A DNA stretch of 64,000 nucleotides, taken from positions 372,001 to 436,000 of the forward strand of contig NZ_JAUOTN010000002.1 of the NCBI RefSeq assembly GCF_030546575.1, written 5' to 3'. A program made the position numbers and the translations under genes. Source of the DNA: Pontibacter coccineus (lineage in GTDB: Bacteria > Bacteroidota > Bacteroidia > Cytophagales > Hymenobacteraceae). Each line of letters opens with the position of its first letter. Positions within the stretch are counted from its first letter, which is position 1. Below are positions 53,313 to 60,467 of this stretch, piece after piece. A model generated the notes under the pieces. That model had not been told where the DNA came from. It was given only the letters and a program-made list of their open reading frames with translations, and did not search any database.

Positions 53313-54255
53313 GAAGGCGTTTAGAGGGCTTGACAAGGACGAAGTAAATGCTTTTTTGATGACCTTGTCGCAGCAGTGGGAAAAGTTACTCGATGAGAAC
53401 AAAGACCTGCGCAACAAGCTGGAGGCGGCTCACCGCGAGACGCAGAAGCTGCGCGAAGTGGAATCTTCATTATACAAAACACTGAAAACCGCCGAAGACA
53501 CCGGCAACTCTATCCTGGAGCAGGCCAACAAATCGTCGGAGCTTAAGATCCGCGAGGCACAGCTGCAGGCCGACCAGTTGCTGAACACCGCCCGCAACCA
53601 GGCCCGCGTGGTGCTGGAGGACAGCCAGAAGCAGGCAGAGCGCATGGTGAGTGAAATGCAGCAGGAGGTAAAGGCCCTGGAGCAGGATTACCAGCGCATG
53701 GAATCGTACCTGGAGAGCATGGTGCGTGATTTGCGCAACCTGGCGAACGAGGCGCTGGAGAAAGCCGAGAAGACAAAGTCAAAACCTAAAACCAGTACAG
53801 CCAGTATTCTTTCAAGAGCGGCCGAACTTCGGGTAGAACAGCCCGAGCTGCTGCGTAACATGAAAGATATGGAAACGACAACCAATAGAACGATACAACT
53901 GCCAGAGGCTACGGCTACGGCAGCAACAGCTATACCTGCTCTTGCCATTAGCAATAGCTACGAACCACTTGGCGATCCGGCCCCGGACGTGACGCAGCCG
54001 CACCCGGAAATTCCGAACCCGGTAACGCCTGTTCCAAACGTGCCATCGCCGGAGATCGAGCAGCCAAAGCCAGACTACCCGGGTACTATACCTGCCCCTG
54101 AAATTGAGCAGCCTATACCTGAGATTCAGCCGATCACGCCCGATAAGCCTGAAGTGCAGCCTCCGATGACAGAACCATCTCGCAATAGCCTGTCTGACTG
54201 GGCACAGAGTCGCGAGCCGAAACCAGCGGGCTCTTTCTTTGACGAAATAGGCTAA
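53272..54255 (+). CDS. DivIVA-domain protein with Pro-rich tail
   Basis: 327 residues. N-terminal DivIVA domain (ITPLEIRQKTFEKAFRGLDKDEVNAFLMTLSQQWEKLL, 3-40) that in Gram-positives senses membrane curvature, then a long coiled coil to about residue 165. The C-terminal 110 residues are low-complexity and proline-rich with repeating PxPEIEQP units. Overlaps the WD40 gene by 41 bp and is followed 10 bp later by folB. In Bacteroidota DivIVA roles are poorly known; division or growth-zone function is an inference. Confidence 0.9.
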   Translation: MKITPLEIRQKTFEKAFRGLDKDEVNAFLMTLSQQWEKLLDENKDLRNKLEAAHRETQKLREVESSLYKTLKTAEDTGNSILEQANKSSELKIREAQLQADQLLNTARNQARVVLEDSQKQAERMVSEMQQEVKALEQDYQRMESYLESMVRDLRNLANEALEKAEKTKSKPKTSTASILSRAAELRVEQPELLRNMKDMETTTNRTIQLPEATATAATAIPALAISNSYEPLGDPAPDVTQPHPEIPNPVTPVPNVPSPEIEQPKPDYPGTIPAPEIEQPIPEIQPITPDKPEVQPPMTEPSRNSLSDWAQSREPKPAGSFFDEIG

Positions 54256-54265
54256 TTTAAAGCGG

Positions 54266-54622
54266 ATGGGACAGATTGCACTGGAAGGGATGGAGTTCTT
54301 CGCCTTCCACGGTTTTTACGACGAGGAGCAGAAGATCGGCAACAAGTACGGCATCGACCTGTTCATAGAAACTGATCTGAGACGCGCCGCCGAGAGCGAC
54401 GATCTGGGTGAAACCGTGAACTACGAAGTGCTGTATGCGCTTGCGCTGGAAGAGATGAAAGTCCCGGCCCGCCTGCTGGAGCACCTGGGCCACCGGATCA
54501 TCGACAAGATCTACGACCGGTTTCCGTTTGTGCAGTCCGTCAAAATAAATGTATACAAGTTTAACCCTCCGCTGGGGGGTATTTGCAAGTGGGCCAAAGT
54601 GACGTTAGCAGAGGCCCGATAA
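54266..54622 (+). CDS. folB: Dihydroneopterin aldolase
   Basis: 118 residues, normal FolB length; converts dihydroneopterin to hydroxymethyl-dihydropterin in folate synthesis. Typical elements: MGQIALEGMEFFAFHGFYDEEQKIGNKYGID (Tyr/Glu active-site region), TVNYEVLYALALEEM and RLLEHLGHRIIDKIYDRFP with conserved Glu and Lys residues further on (VKINVYKFNPPLGG). Starts 10 bp after the DivIVA gene in the same transcript, ends before a T8 terminator. Confidence 0.96.
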   Translation: MGQIALEGMEFFAFHGFYDEEQKIGNKYGIDLFIETDLRRAAESDDLGETVNYEVLYALALEEMKVPARLLEHLGHRIIDKIYDRFPFVQSVKINVYKFNPPLGGICKWAKVTLAEAR

Positions 54623-54642
54623 GTTTACTTATTGATGAAGAG

Positions 54643-54668
54643 CAGCCGGTGCAGCGATGTGCCGGCTG
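54643..54668 (+). terminator. Terminator of the WD40-DivIVA-folB operon
   Basis: CAGCCGG (54643-54649) pairs with CCGGCTG (54662-54668), followed by a run of eight T on the plus strand. Confidence 0.85.
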
Positions 54669-54681
54669 TTTTTTTTGAGGT

Positions 54682-55662
54682 CTATACCAATCTCAGCAGC
54701 TCCGACGCCGCAGCAAAGGCCGACTTCCTGCCTTCCTTTACCTCATCGGCTATACCTGGCAATTGGTCTTTCACTTGCTGGTGCGCAAAGAAATTATCCT
54801 CCAGCCCCTGGCGTATAGCTTCGTACATCCACTGCAGATTCTGGCTGTGGCGCTTCTTCTCGAAAAATCCGTTTTGTTGCGTCAGCTCCAGGTAGGCCGC
54901 TATGGTTTGCCAGATGGTGTCAAGGCCGGTTTGCTCCATGGCTGAGCACACAGAAACCTTCGGGAGCCAACCGGAGGCACCCATTGGGTGTAGGTGTAGG
55001 GCGTTCTGGTATTCGGCACGCGCGGCTTTGGCTTTCATGGCGTTCTCGCCGTCGGCTTTGGTAATGGCAATGGCATCGGCCATCTCCATGATGCCGCGCT
55101 TTATACCTTGCAATTCGTCGCCGGCACCCGCCAGCATCAGCAGCAGGAAAAAGTCCACCATAGCATGCACTGCCGTTTCAGATTGGCCCACGCCCACTGT
55201 TTCCACAATAATGGCGTCGAAACCGGCTGCTTCGCACAAGATGATCGACTCGCGGGTGCTGCGCGTTACGCCGCCCAGCGATTTACCTGCCGGGGAGGGG
55301 CGAATAAAAGCCTGCGGATTAACAGAAAGCGACTCCATGCGGGTCTTGTCGCCGAGTATGCTGCCACCGGTGCGCTGTGAGGTCGGGTCGATGGCCAGCA
55401 CGGCCAGTTTCTTGCCCTGCGCCTGAATCAGGTAGTTGCCGAAAGACTCAATAAAGGTGCTCTTGCCCACACCCGGCACGCCGGTTATACCTATCCGCAC
55501 CGACTTGCCGGCATGCGGCAGCACCTGGTTGATCACGTCCTGCGCCAGCTCCAGATCGGAGACCAGCCGACTTTCCACCAGCGTAATGGCACGGCTCAGC
55601 ATGACACGGTCACCGGCCAGGATGCCCTCTACATACTTATCAGCGCTGAAACGTTTTGCCAA
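54682..55662 (-). CDS. meaB: Methylmalonyl-CoA mutase-associated GTPase MeaB
   Basis: 326 residues of the ArgK/MeaB G3E GTPase family, which protects and reloads methylmalonyl-CoA mutase with B12. Walker A GVPGVGKSTFIE, base-recognition IDPTSQRTGGSILGDKTRM, switch region EAAGFDAIIVETVGVGQSE, and ITKADGENAMKAKAARAEY. Located about 5 kb from the mutase gene on the same strand, but separated by other genes. A TAAATTTG -7 element lies at 55699-55706. Confidence 0.96.
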   Translation of the reverse strand: MAKRFSADKYVEGILAGDRVMLSRAITLVESRLVSDLELAQDVINQVLPHAGKSVRIGITGVPGVGKSTFIESFGNYLIQAQGKKLAVLAIDPTSQRTGGSILGDKTRMESLSVNPQAFIRPSPAGKSLGGVTRSTRESIILCEAAGFDAIIVETVGVGQSETAVHAMVDFFLLLMLAGAGDELQGIKRGIMEMADAIAITKADGENAMKAKAARAEYQNALHLHPMGASGWLPKVSVCSAMEQTGLDTIWQTIAAYLELTQQNGFFEKKRHSQNLQWMYEAIRQGLEDNFFAHQQVKDQLPGIADEVKEGRKSAFAAASELLRLV

Positions 55663-55698
55663 GGCGGTATTGCGTTAGGTATAGAATCGATTGCCTTA

Positions 55699-55706
55699 CA
55701 AATTTA
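55699..55706 (-). promoter_or_regulatory. Candidate -7 element TAAATTTG for meaB
   Basis: A TAnnTTTG match on the minus strand about 37 bp before the meaB start. It lies outside the dispersed element. Confidence 0.45.
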
Positions 55707-55756
55707 GAAGTTATGCGTTACCGAGCCAGCATTCTTTTACCTTTCACACTTTTTGC

Positions 55757-55970
55757 GTATCACGACACACGTATTGCGTAGCAAGACTTTGGGAGTGGAA
55801 AAAGACAATTTGACAAAATACAAAGGACTCTTTATGATTTGAGCAAAACAAAGAAGAGAAGCGTTAGCGCTTCTCTTCTTTACTTACACCTACTAGGAGG
55901 AAAATCTTTTGTCTTTTGTCAAGCAGTCCACTGTCATGTCCTCTCTGAAGGCATCGTGCTATGAAATACG
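55757..55970 (+). mobile_element. Dispersed ~215-bp intergenic element, copy 2
   Basis: Reverse-orientation relative of 2107-2325. Read on the plus strand it shows GTATCACGACACACGTA at the left end, ACAAAATACAAAGG, GCAAAACAAAG, the GAGAAGC hairpin, and on the complementary side GCACGATGCCTTCAG at the right end. Hairpin centre to either end is about 96 bp, the same as in copy 1 (about 95-98). It fills most of the 321-bp gap between meaB and the propeller gene; nothing else is seen in that gap. Confidence 0.6.
55850..55881 (-). terminator. Terminator of the propeller gene (in the dispersed element)
   Basis: AAAGAAGAGAAGCG (55850-55863) pairs perfectly with 55868-55881 around TTAG. A-rich and T-rich sequence borders both sides. 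Confidence 0.82.
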
Positions 55971-55983
55971 TAATACCTATACC

Positions 55984-57135
55984 TTACTTTACGTTTGCGG
56001 ACCTTCCGGCTCCTGATTGTATACCTTGCGGGAAGTTGGGCAGGCCCAGGTCGCTTTTGCGGCCACCCAGGTGAAAGCCTGCGTCAACATAGCCGCTTTC
56101 TTTGCCCAAGGTATTTGGGTTGTTGATGACTCCCAGGTGAATGTTATCCTGACGGGCTACATACATTTTGCCATCTGGGCCGAGTTGGATGGCGCCGATG
56201 CGCGGACTGCCGGAAGTGCCCACTATCACAGCTGATTTGGCAATGGCCGCTTCGTCGCCAGCCTGCAGGTCAAATTGAATGATCTGCGCCTTGCCGCCAC
56301 CTTTACCATTTGCAGTGCCGTAGAGCTTGGTGCCATCCGGAGAAAAGCACACGCCATACGCTTCTTCGTAGCCTTTCAGCAGAATAGGATCTGATACCTC
56401 GCCGGTGCTGCGATCGAAACGTAGGACCTCGAAATTGCTGTCGCTATCCCAGAGGGCAGCGGCCAGGCGGGAACCGTCAGGAGAAGGAACGAGGTAGCCT
56501 ATGGCCTTACGGTGCGCGCCGCCATGCACGGTGCTGACGTTGCTCATCACAGGCTCCACGTTCACGCCCTCGGCTGTCACCAGGTAGGCCATGTAAGCAT
56601 TGCTGTTCCAGCGGTGCGCGATCACCCACCAGTCGCGGTTGTTGCTGTGGCGTATGGCCGTCAGCTTTTCAGTGGCCGGAGCGATCATGAAAACATTGCG
56701 AGCCGTGATGGCACCGTTACCATCGTCTTTGTTTATGTTCACCACACTGTAGCGCAAACCGTTAGACTGTGCCTGAATATCGGTTGTGAAAATGTAAAAG
56801 ACGCTGTCAGCAGCTGGTTTAGGTATGATCAAGGCAGATTGCGTGGAGGACTTCATGCCCATCAGGCCGTTCCCGTTCGGCATCACGCGGTGGTGCTTGT
56901 TCCAGACGGTGATGCCGTTGGTATAGAACAACAGGTTGCCCGCCTTGTCGGAGATGGTGGCGCTGCCTTCTTCGGTCTGCAGCCTGCTGTTAACTGTTGC
57001 TGTCACTGTGTCGCCTCTGAAGACCAGACCGGCTCCTTTTCCGAAGTACCAGTTAGAGGTTTCGCCCTGGGCAAAAGTAGTGAATGAGCCCAGGAGCAAG
57101 GCAAGTGCCGCTATCGTATGTTTAAACTGAATCAT
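55984..57135 (-). CDS. Secreted beta-propeller protein of the NWYFG type
   Basis: 383 residues, signal peptide (ALALLLGSFTTFAQ), then NWYFGKGAGLVF, the opening typical of long Bacteroidota proteins that combine this propeller with PKD domains and a type IX secretion tail. Repeating units with YxVVNIN, VWNKHHRVMPNG, GYLVPSPDGSRLAAALWD and GVCFSPDGTKLYGTANG show the propeller. Here the protein stops after the propeller; no C-terminal sorting domain follows. It has an upstream 140-bp gap without a clear promoter. Function unknown. Confidence 0.85.
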   Translation of the reverse strand: MIQFKHTIAALALLLGSFTTFAQGETSNWYFGKGAGLVFRGDTVTATVNSRLQTEEGSATISDKAGNLLFYTNGITVWNKHHRVMPNGNGLMGMKSSTQSALIIPKPAADSVFYIFTTDIQAQSNGLRYSVVNINKDDGNGAITARNVFMIAPATEKLTAIRHSNNRDWWVIAHRWNSNAYMAYLVTAEGVNVEPVMSNVSTVHGGAHRKAIGYLVPSPDGSRLAAALWDSDSNFEVLRFDRSTGEVSDPILLKGYEEAYGVCFSPDGTKLYGTANGKGGGKAQIIQFDLQAGDEAAIAKSAVIVGTSGSPRIGAIQLGPDGKMYVARQDNIHLGVINNPNTLGKESGYVDAGFHLGGRKSDLGLPNFPQGIQSGAGRSANVK

Positions 57136-57276
57136 AGCCTGTTTTTCTGTATAACGCTCCTGTTACAAACTGAGTGCCAGTTTCTGAATCAATCTCTGGA
57201 GCAGGTATAGCACGCATCTGTATACCTTGAACTGATAACGAAATTCCTGCCGTATGCTTGTTACGCAGGTATAGCT

Positions 57277-58905
57277 TTAGTGGTCTTGCATCAGGGCAGG
57301 CGCCTTCTCTGTTATCGACCGAAGTTCAGGGTATAGCGCGATCAGTTTAAGGAACACGCCGTTGGTCCATCCGAAGCCATCCTGGTTGGGGTACTCCCCG
57401 CCGCCTGCTTCCAGCTCCAGGTTCTCCACGTCATACTTCTCCACCATCTTGCCGGTATTTTGATGCACTTCGGTGCCGAGGGTGATCCAGCGGGTGGCAA
57501 TGGTGCGGGCCAGCTCTTCGTGGCCGTAATTGCGCAGCGCCTGTATACCCATCCACTGCAGCGGTGCCCAGCCGTTCGGGGCATCCCATTGCTGGTCGGT
57601 ATGTACCAGGGTAGTCGCCAGTCCCCCCGCCTTCAGGAAATCATTTTGCAGACGTTCGGCTACGGCATTGGCCTGGCTGCGCTTGGCCATGCAGAAGTAA
57701 AGCGGATATACCGCAGCCAGTGTCGGGATGTTGGTGGTTGTTCCTTTCACGAAATCATAATCATAAAAAAAGCCATCACCATCGTGCCACATATGCTGGA
57801 GCACCGCTTTGCGACGGGCCTTGGCTTTCTGGCGGAATAGCCGGGCCTCGGTAGAGTTGCGCTCCAGTTCAGCCATCTCAGCCAACGTCAGTTCCATGTG
57901 GAAAAGGAGCGAGTTGAGGTCTACCGGCAGCATGTCGGTGGTATGGATCGTGCGCAGGTTTTGCTTGTCGGCGAACCAGCGGCTGCTAAAGTCCCACCCA
58001 GATTCGGCCGCCGCCCGGATGTGACGGTATACCTCCTCCGGGTTTCGGCCAGACGCCTGCGCGATGTGCATGTCTTCTTTGTAAGATTCGGGGCGTGGAG
58101 CTGGTTGGTCGTCCCAGTAACGGTTGAGGATACTGCCATCCGGTAACAGTACCACCCGCCGGTGCGCCGGGTTGGCAGGACTAAGCTGCTCGGCCCCATC
58201 CATCCAGAAGGCGTACTCCTTGCGGAGCGCAGGGGCATATTTGACTAATACATCGCGGCCCAGCTCTTGTGTGAGCAGGTGCAGCATGAGCGCATAAAAG
58301 GGCGGTTGCGAGCGGCTGAGGTAATAGCTGCGGTTGCCGTTCGGTATATGGCCGGTGGTGTGGATCAGGTGCGTGAAGTTGTCGACCATGTGCTGCATCA
58401 GCGCTTTCTCACCGCTTACCTGCAGCCCCAGCATGGTGAAAAAGCTGTCCCAATAGTAGATTTCCTGAAAGCGACCGCCCGGCACCACGTAAGCGTGGGG
58501 GAGAGGCAGCAGTGATCCGCCGCTTTCGTCTGGCATGCGGGTGAGCACTGGCCAGAGCTGTTGTATATGCGCTGTTACAGATAGACTGGTGTCGGTTGTG
58601 AAGTTGGAGGACGGCTGTGTGGGCAGCAGAAAATGCTCCAGCACAAATGCCTTTAGAGCAAAGCCAGGCTGTTGGCGCTGCTCCCGGTAGGCCTGCAGAA
58701 TATGCGCCGGCTCCTGCAGGGGCACGCAGTCTGCAAAGGTTTTGGAATCCGGGAAAACAGGCAACAGCTGCACATCGTGGAAGAGCTCCTGCAAATCGGT
58801 CTCTGGCCGGTACTGCGCCTGTACCGTGGGGGCAAAGAAATAAGATAAAAGCAAAAGAATCAGGTTAAGTAGGAAGTATGATTTTTTTGATTTGCCTTGC
58901 TTCAT
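57277..58905 (-). CDS. treA: Periplasmic trehalase (GH37)
   Basis: 542 residues with a signal peptide (ILLLLSYFFAPTVQAQ). GH37 signatures: LYHDVQLLPVFPDSKTFADCVP-like start (residues 38-60), GGRFQEIYYWDSFFTMLGL, and C-terminal QWDAPNGWAPLQWMGIQAL and GGGEYPNQDGFGWTNGVFL. The catalytic Asp lies in SGWDFSSRWF. Hydrolyses trehalose to glucose in the periplasm. Isolated, with no trehalose transporter nearby. Length matches E. coli TreA. Confidence 0.97.
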   Translation of the reverse strand: MKQGKSKKSYFLLNLILLLLSYFFAPTVQAQYRPETDLQELFHDVQLLPVFPDSKTFADCVPLQEPAHILQAYREQRQQPGFALKAFVLEHFLLPTQPSSNFTTDTSLSVTAHIQQLWPVLTRMPDESGGSLLPLPHAYVVPGGRFQEIYYWDSFFTMLGLQVSGEKALMQHMVDNFTHLIHTTGHIPNGNRSYYLSRSQPPFYALMLHLLTQELGRDVLVKYAPALRKEYAFWMDGAEQLSPANPAHRRVVLLPDGSILNRYWDDQPAPRPESYKEDMHIAQASGRNPEEVYRHIRAAAESGWDFSSRWFADKQNLRTIHTTDMLPVDLNSLLFHMELTLAEMAELERNSTEARLFRQKAKARRKAVLQHMWHDGDGFFYDYDFVKGTTTNIPTLAAVYPLYFCMAKRSQANAVAERLQNDFLKAGGLATTLVHTDQQWDAPNGWAPLQWMGIQALRNYGHEELARTIATRWITLGTEVHQNTGKMVEKYDVENLELEAGGGEYPNQDGFGWTNGVFLKLIALYPELRSITEKAPALMQDH

Positions 58906-59201
58906 AGTCAGCGCTTATTATATGAATGTGTATTCATACGAATTAAGGAAGCAAGGGGCCAAGTATACTATTATACAACCTGGTACACAAGCACTCGACC
59001 CACATGATTAGCTGTTTCCTGAATACATTTAGGAAATTCTTGAAATAATCAGGATTCACTGAAATTTGTGAAGGTGTTACTATTGCAATATAAACAAAGG
59101 AGGGAGCCTGGTTTTACAAGCTCCCTCCTTTGCTAAACTTACGTGTCTGGTTAACACGTGGTCCTCACGTTATTTCATAGCTGCCTTCCAGGTCTGGCGG
59201 A
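58906..59201. other. 296-bp gap between trehalase and the repeat lipoprotein
   Basis: No gene seen. It holds the terminator at 59095-59132 and otherwise A/T-rich, unremarkable sequence upstream of the trehalase. Confidence 0.55.
59095..59132 (-). terminator. Terminator of the repeat lipoprotein gene
   Basis: CAAAGGAGGGAGC (59095-59107) pairs perfectly with 59120-59132. T-rich sequence follows on the minus strand. Confidence 0.85.
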
Positions 59202-59738
59202 TTAGTTACCAGTAGTTGTACCTGTAGTAGAGCCCGTAGTGGTGCCACCTGTGGTAGTCGTGCCTGTCGTAGTGCCAGTGCCTGTTGTTGTACCCGTCGT
59301 GGTGCCGGTAGTTGTTCCTGTTGTGGTTCCGGTCGTCGTGCCAGTAGTAGTCCCTGTGGTTGTTCCAGTCGTAGTGCCAGTCGTTGTCCCGGTTGTAGTA
59401 CCCGTAGTTGTACCTGTCGTCGTTCCGGTAGTAGAGCCAGTGGTTGTGCCGCCGGTTGTTGTTGTACCCGTTGTGGTACCCGTACCGGTTGTTGTGCCCG
59501 TAGTGGTGCCGGTCGTTGTTGTACCGGTGGTGCCACCTGTGGTAGTACCCTGCATGCCGGCGGTATCTTCCATCATGTCAGTGTCATTCATGTTGGTGTC
59601 GTTCATGTCAGTCGTATTGTCTTCCATGGTTTCAGAAGATGTATCTGTGTTAGTGCCCTGGTCTCCCCCACAAGAAGACAGTAATAGCGCTGAACTTATA
59701 AAAAGAGAAGCCGCTGCTGTTTTCCAAATCATTTTCAT
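59202..59738 (-). CDS. Lipoprotein with long Gly-Thr tandem repeat
   Basis: About 178 residues from MKMIWKTA. Lipobox LLLSSC followed by GGDQGTNTD, then a Thr/Asp/Met/Asn-rich stretch (NDTNMNDTDMMEDTAGMQ) and more than 100 residues of GTTT units, occasionally GTGT, GTTTT, GGTT or GSTT. The DNA is a 12-bp tandem repeat whose third codon positions vary widely, so the protein, not the DNA, has been kept. It may be a flexible surface tether or stalk. No family recognised. A Met 24 bp upstream is an alternative start. Confidence 0.82.
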   Translation of the reverse strand: MKMIWKTAAASLFISSALLLSSCGGDQGTNTDTSSETMEDNTTDMNDTNMNDTDMMEDTAGMQGTTTGGTTGTTTTGTTTGTTTGTGTTTGTTTTGGTTTGSTTGTTTGTTTGTTTGTTTGTTTGTTTGTTTGTTTGTTTGTTTGTTTGTTTGTGTTTGTTTTGGTTTGSTTGTTTGN

Positions 59739-59879
59739 AGCCTTTAAGTTTTTAGGTTTCACATCCTCTCTTTTACGATTAATTTGAGGGTGAGCCTAAT
59801 AGCCAGGCTGTTATTATTGAGTAATAACTACTTAATTATCAGTAAGTAGTAGTGGCAAGATGCATTGCGTAAGCCTATT

Positions 59880-60287
59880 TTAGCGGCTAAAAGGATGCCG
59901 CACAAAGGATATTTGGCCCATGGCGTCTTTTTCGTAGCGGGCTAAGGTATAGGGTTCAAACTGAGAGGGGAAGTTCGGCTGCCCGGGCTGCACCTGATCC
60001 GGAGCTGGCTGGTTGTTCAGAAAAAAGTATACCCTGGTGGTGCCATACTTGGTGTGCGGCATGTAATTGCCGTACTGCTCCATCTCCTGCCACAAGGTAT
60101 CGGCCACCGTCACTGCATAGATGCGCACGATTGGTCCGGTGTTGTTCTCGTTTCGGTAAAAGGCTACCTCTTTGAAATCGCCCTTCAGGTCATCGACGCT
60201 GGGCAGGGAAAAGGAATCGTAGATGAAGTAGAGGATGAGGCCAGCTGTGAGGCTTAACAGAATGTATTTTGTTGGTTTTGATAACAT
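59880..60287 (-). CDS. Membrane-anchored small protein of unknown function
   Basis: About 135 residues from MLSKPTKYI. A start farther upstream (60431) is unlikely because a TTTG-N20-TACCTTTG promoter (60309-60340) lies inside it. One N-terminal TM anchor (YILLSLTAGLILYFIYDSF) is followed by a soluble domain, with VAFYRNENNTGPIVRIYAVTVADTLW and TKYGTTRVYFFLNNQPAP. No family recognised. Isolated between two terminator or promoter regions. Confidence 0.8.
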   Translation of the reverse strand: MLSKPTKYILLSLTAGLILYFIYDSFSLPSVDDLKGDFKEVAFYRNENNTGPIVRIYAVTVADTLWQEMEQYGNYMPHTKYGTTRVYFFLNNQPAPDQVQPGQPNFPSQFEPYTLARYEKDAMGQISFVRHPFSR

Positions 60288-60308
60288 AAGGCAATAATAT
60301 AATTGCCA

Positions 60309-60340
60309 CAAAGGTACGGCTTTAAAAGGGGGATGGCAAA
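60309..60340 (-). promoter_or_regulatory. Bacteroidota-type promoter of the small membrane protein gene
   Basis: TTTG (60337-60340) and TACCTTTG (60309-60316) on the minus strand with 20 bases between. It lies 22 bp before the ATG at 60287. Confidence 0.7.
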
Positions 60341-60406
60341 GGACTGGCAAGCCGTATACCTGCCAGAAGAGGGCGTGTGACCTGAAAAGGGTGTTTTCAA
60401 AAACGG

Positions 60407-60442
60407 AAAAGCTGCAGCTAACCAACGTCAACTGCAGCTTTT
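60407..60442 (-). terminator. Terminator of the mutase gene
   Basis: AAAAGCTGCAG (60407-60417) pairs perfectly with CTGCAGCTTTT (60432-60442). It lies 25 bp beyond the mutase stop. Confidence 0.85.
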
Positions 60443-60467
60443 AGCTTTAACTCTTCAATTTGACGAA

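Noticed and set aside
59239..59787. Antisense PVVV-repeat frame over the GTTT lipoprotein
   Set aside because: The minus strand has a signal peptide and lipobox; the plus frame is simply the complement of the 12-bp repeat.
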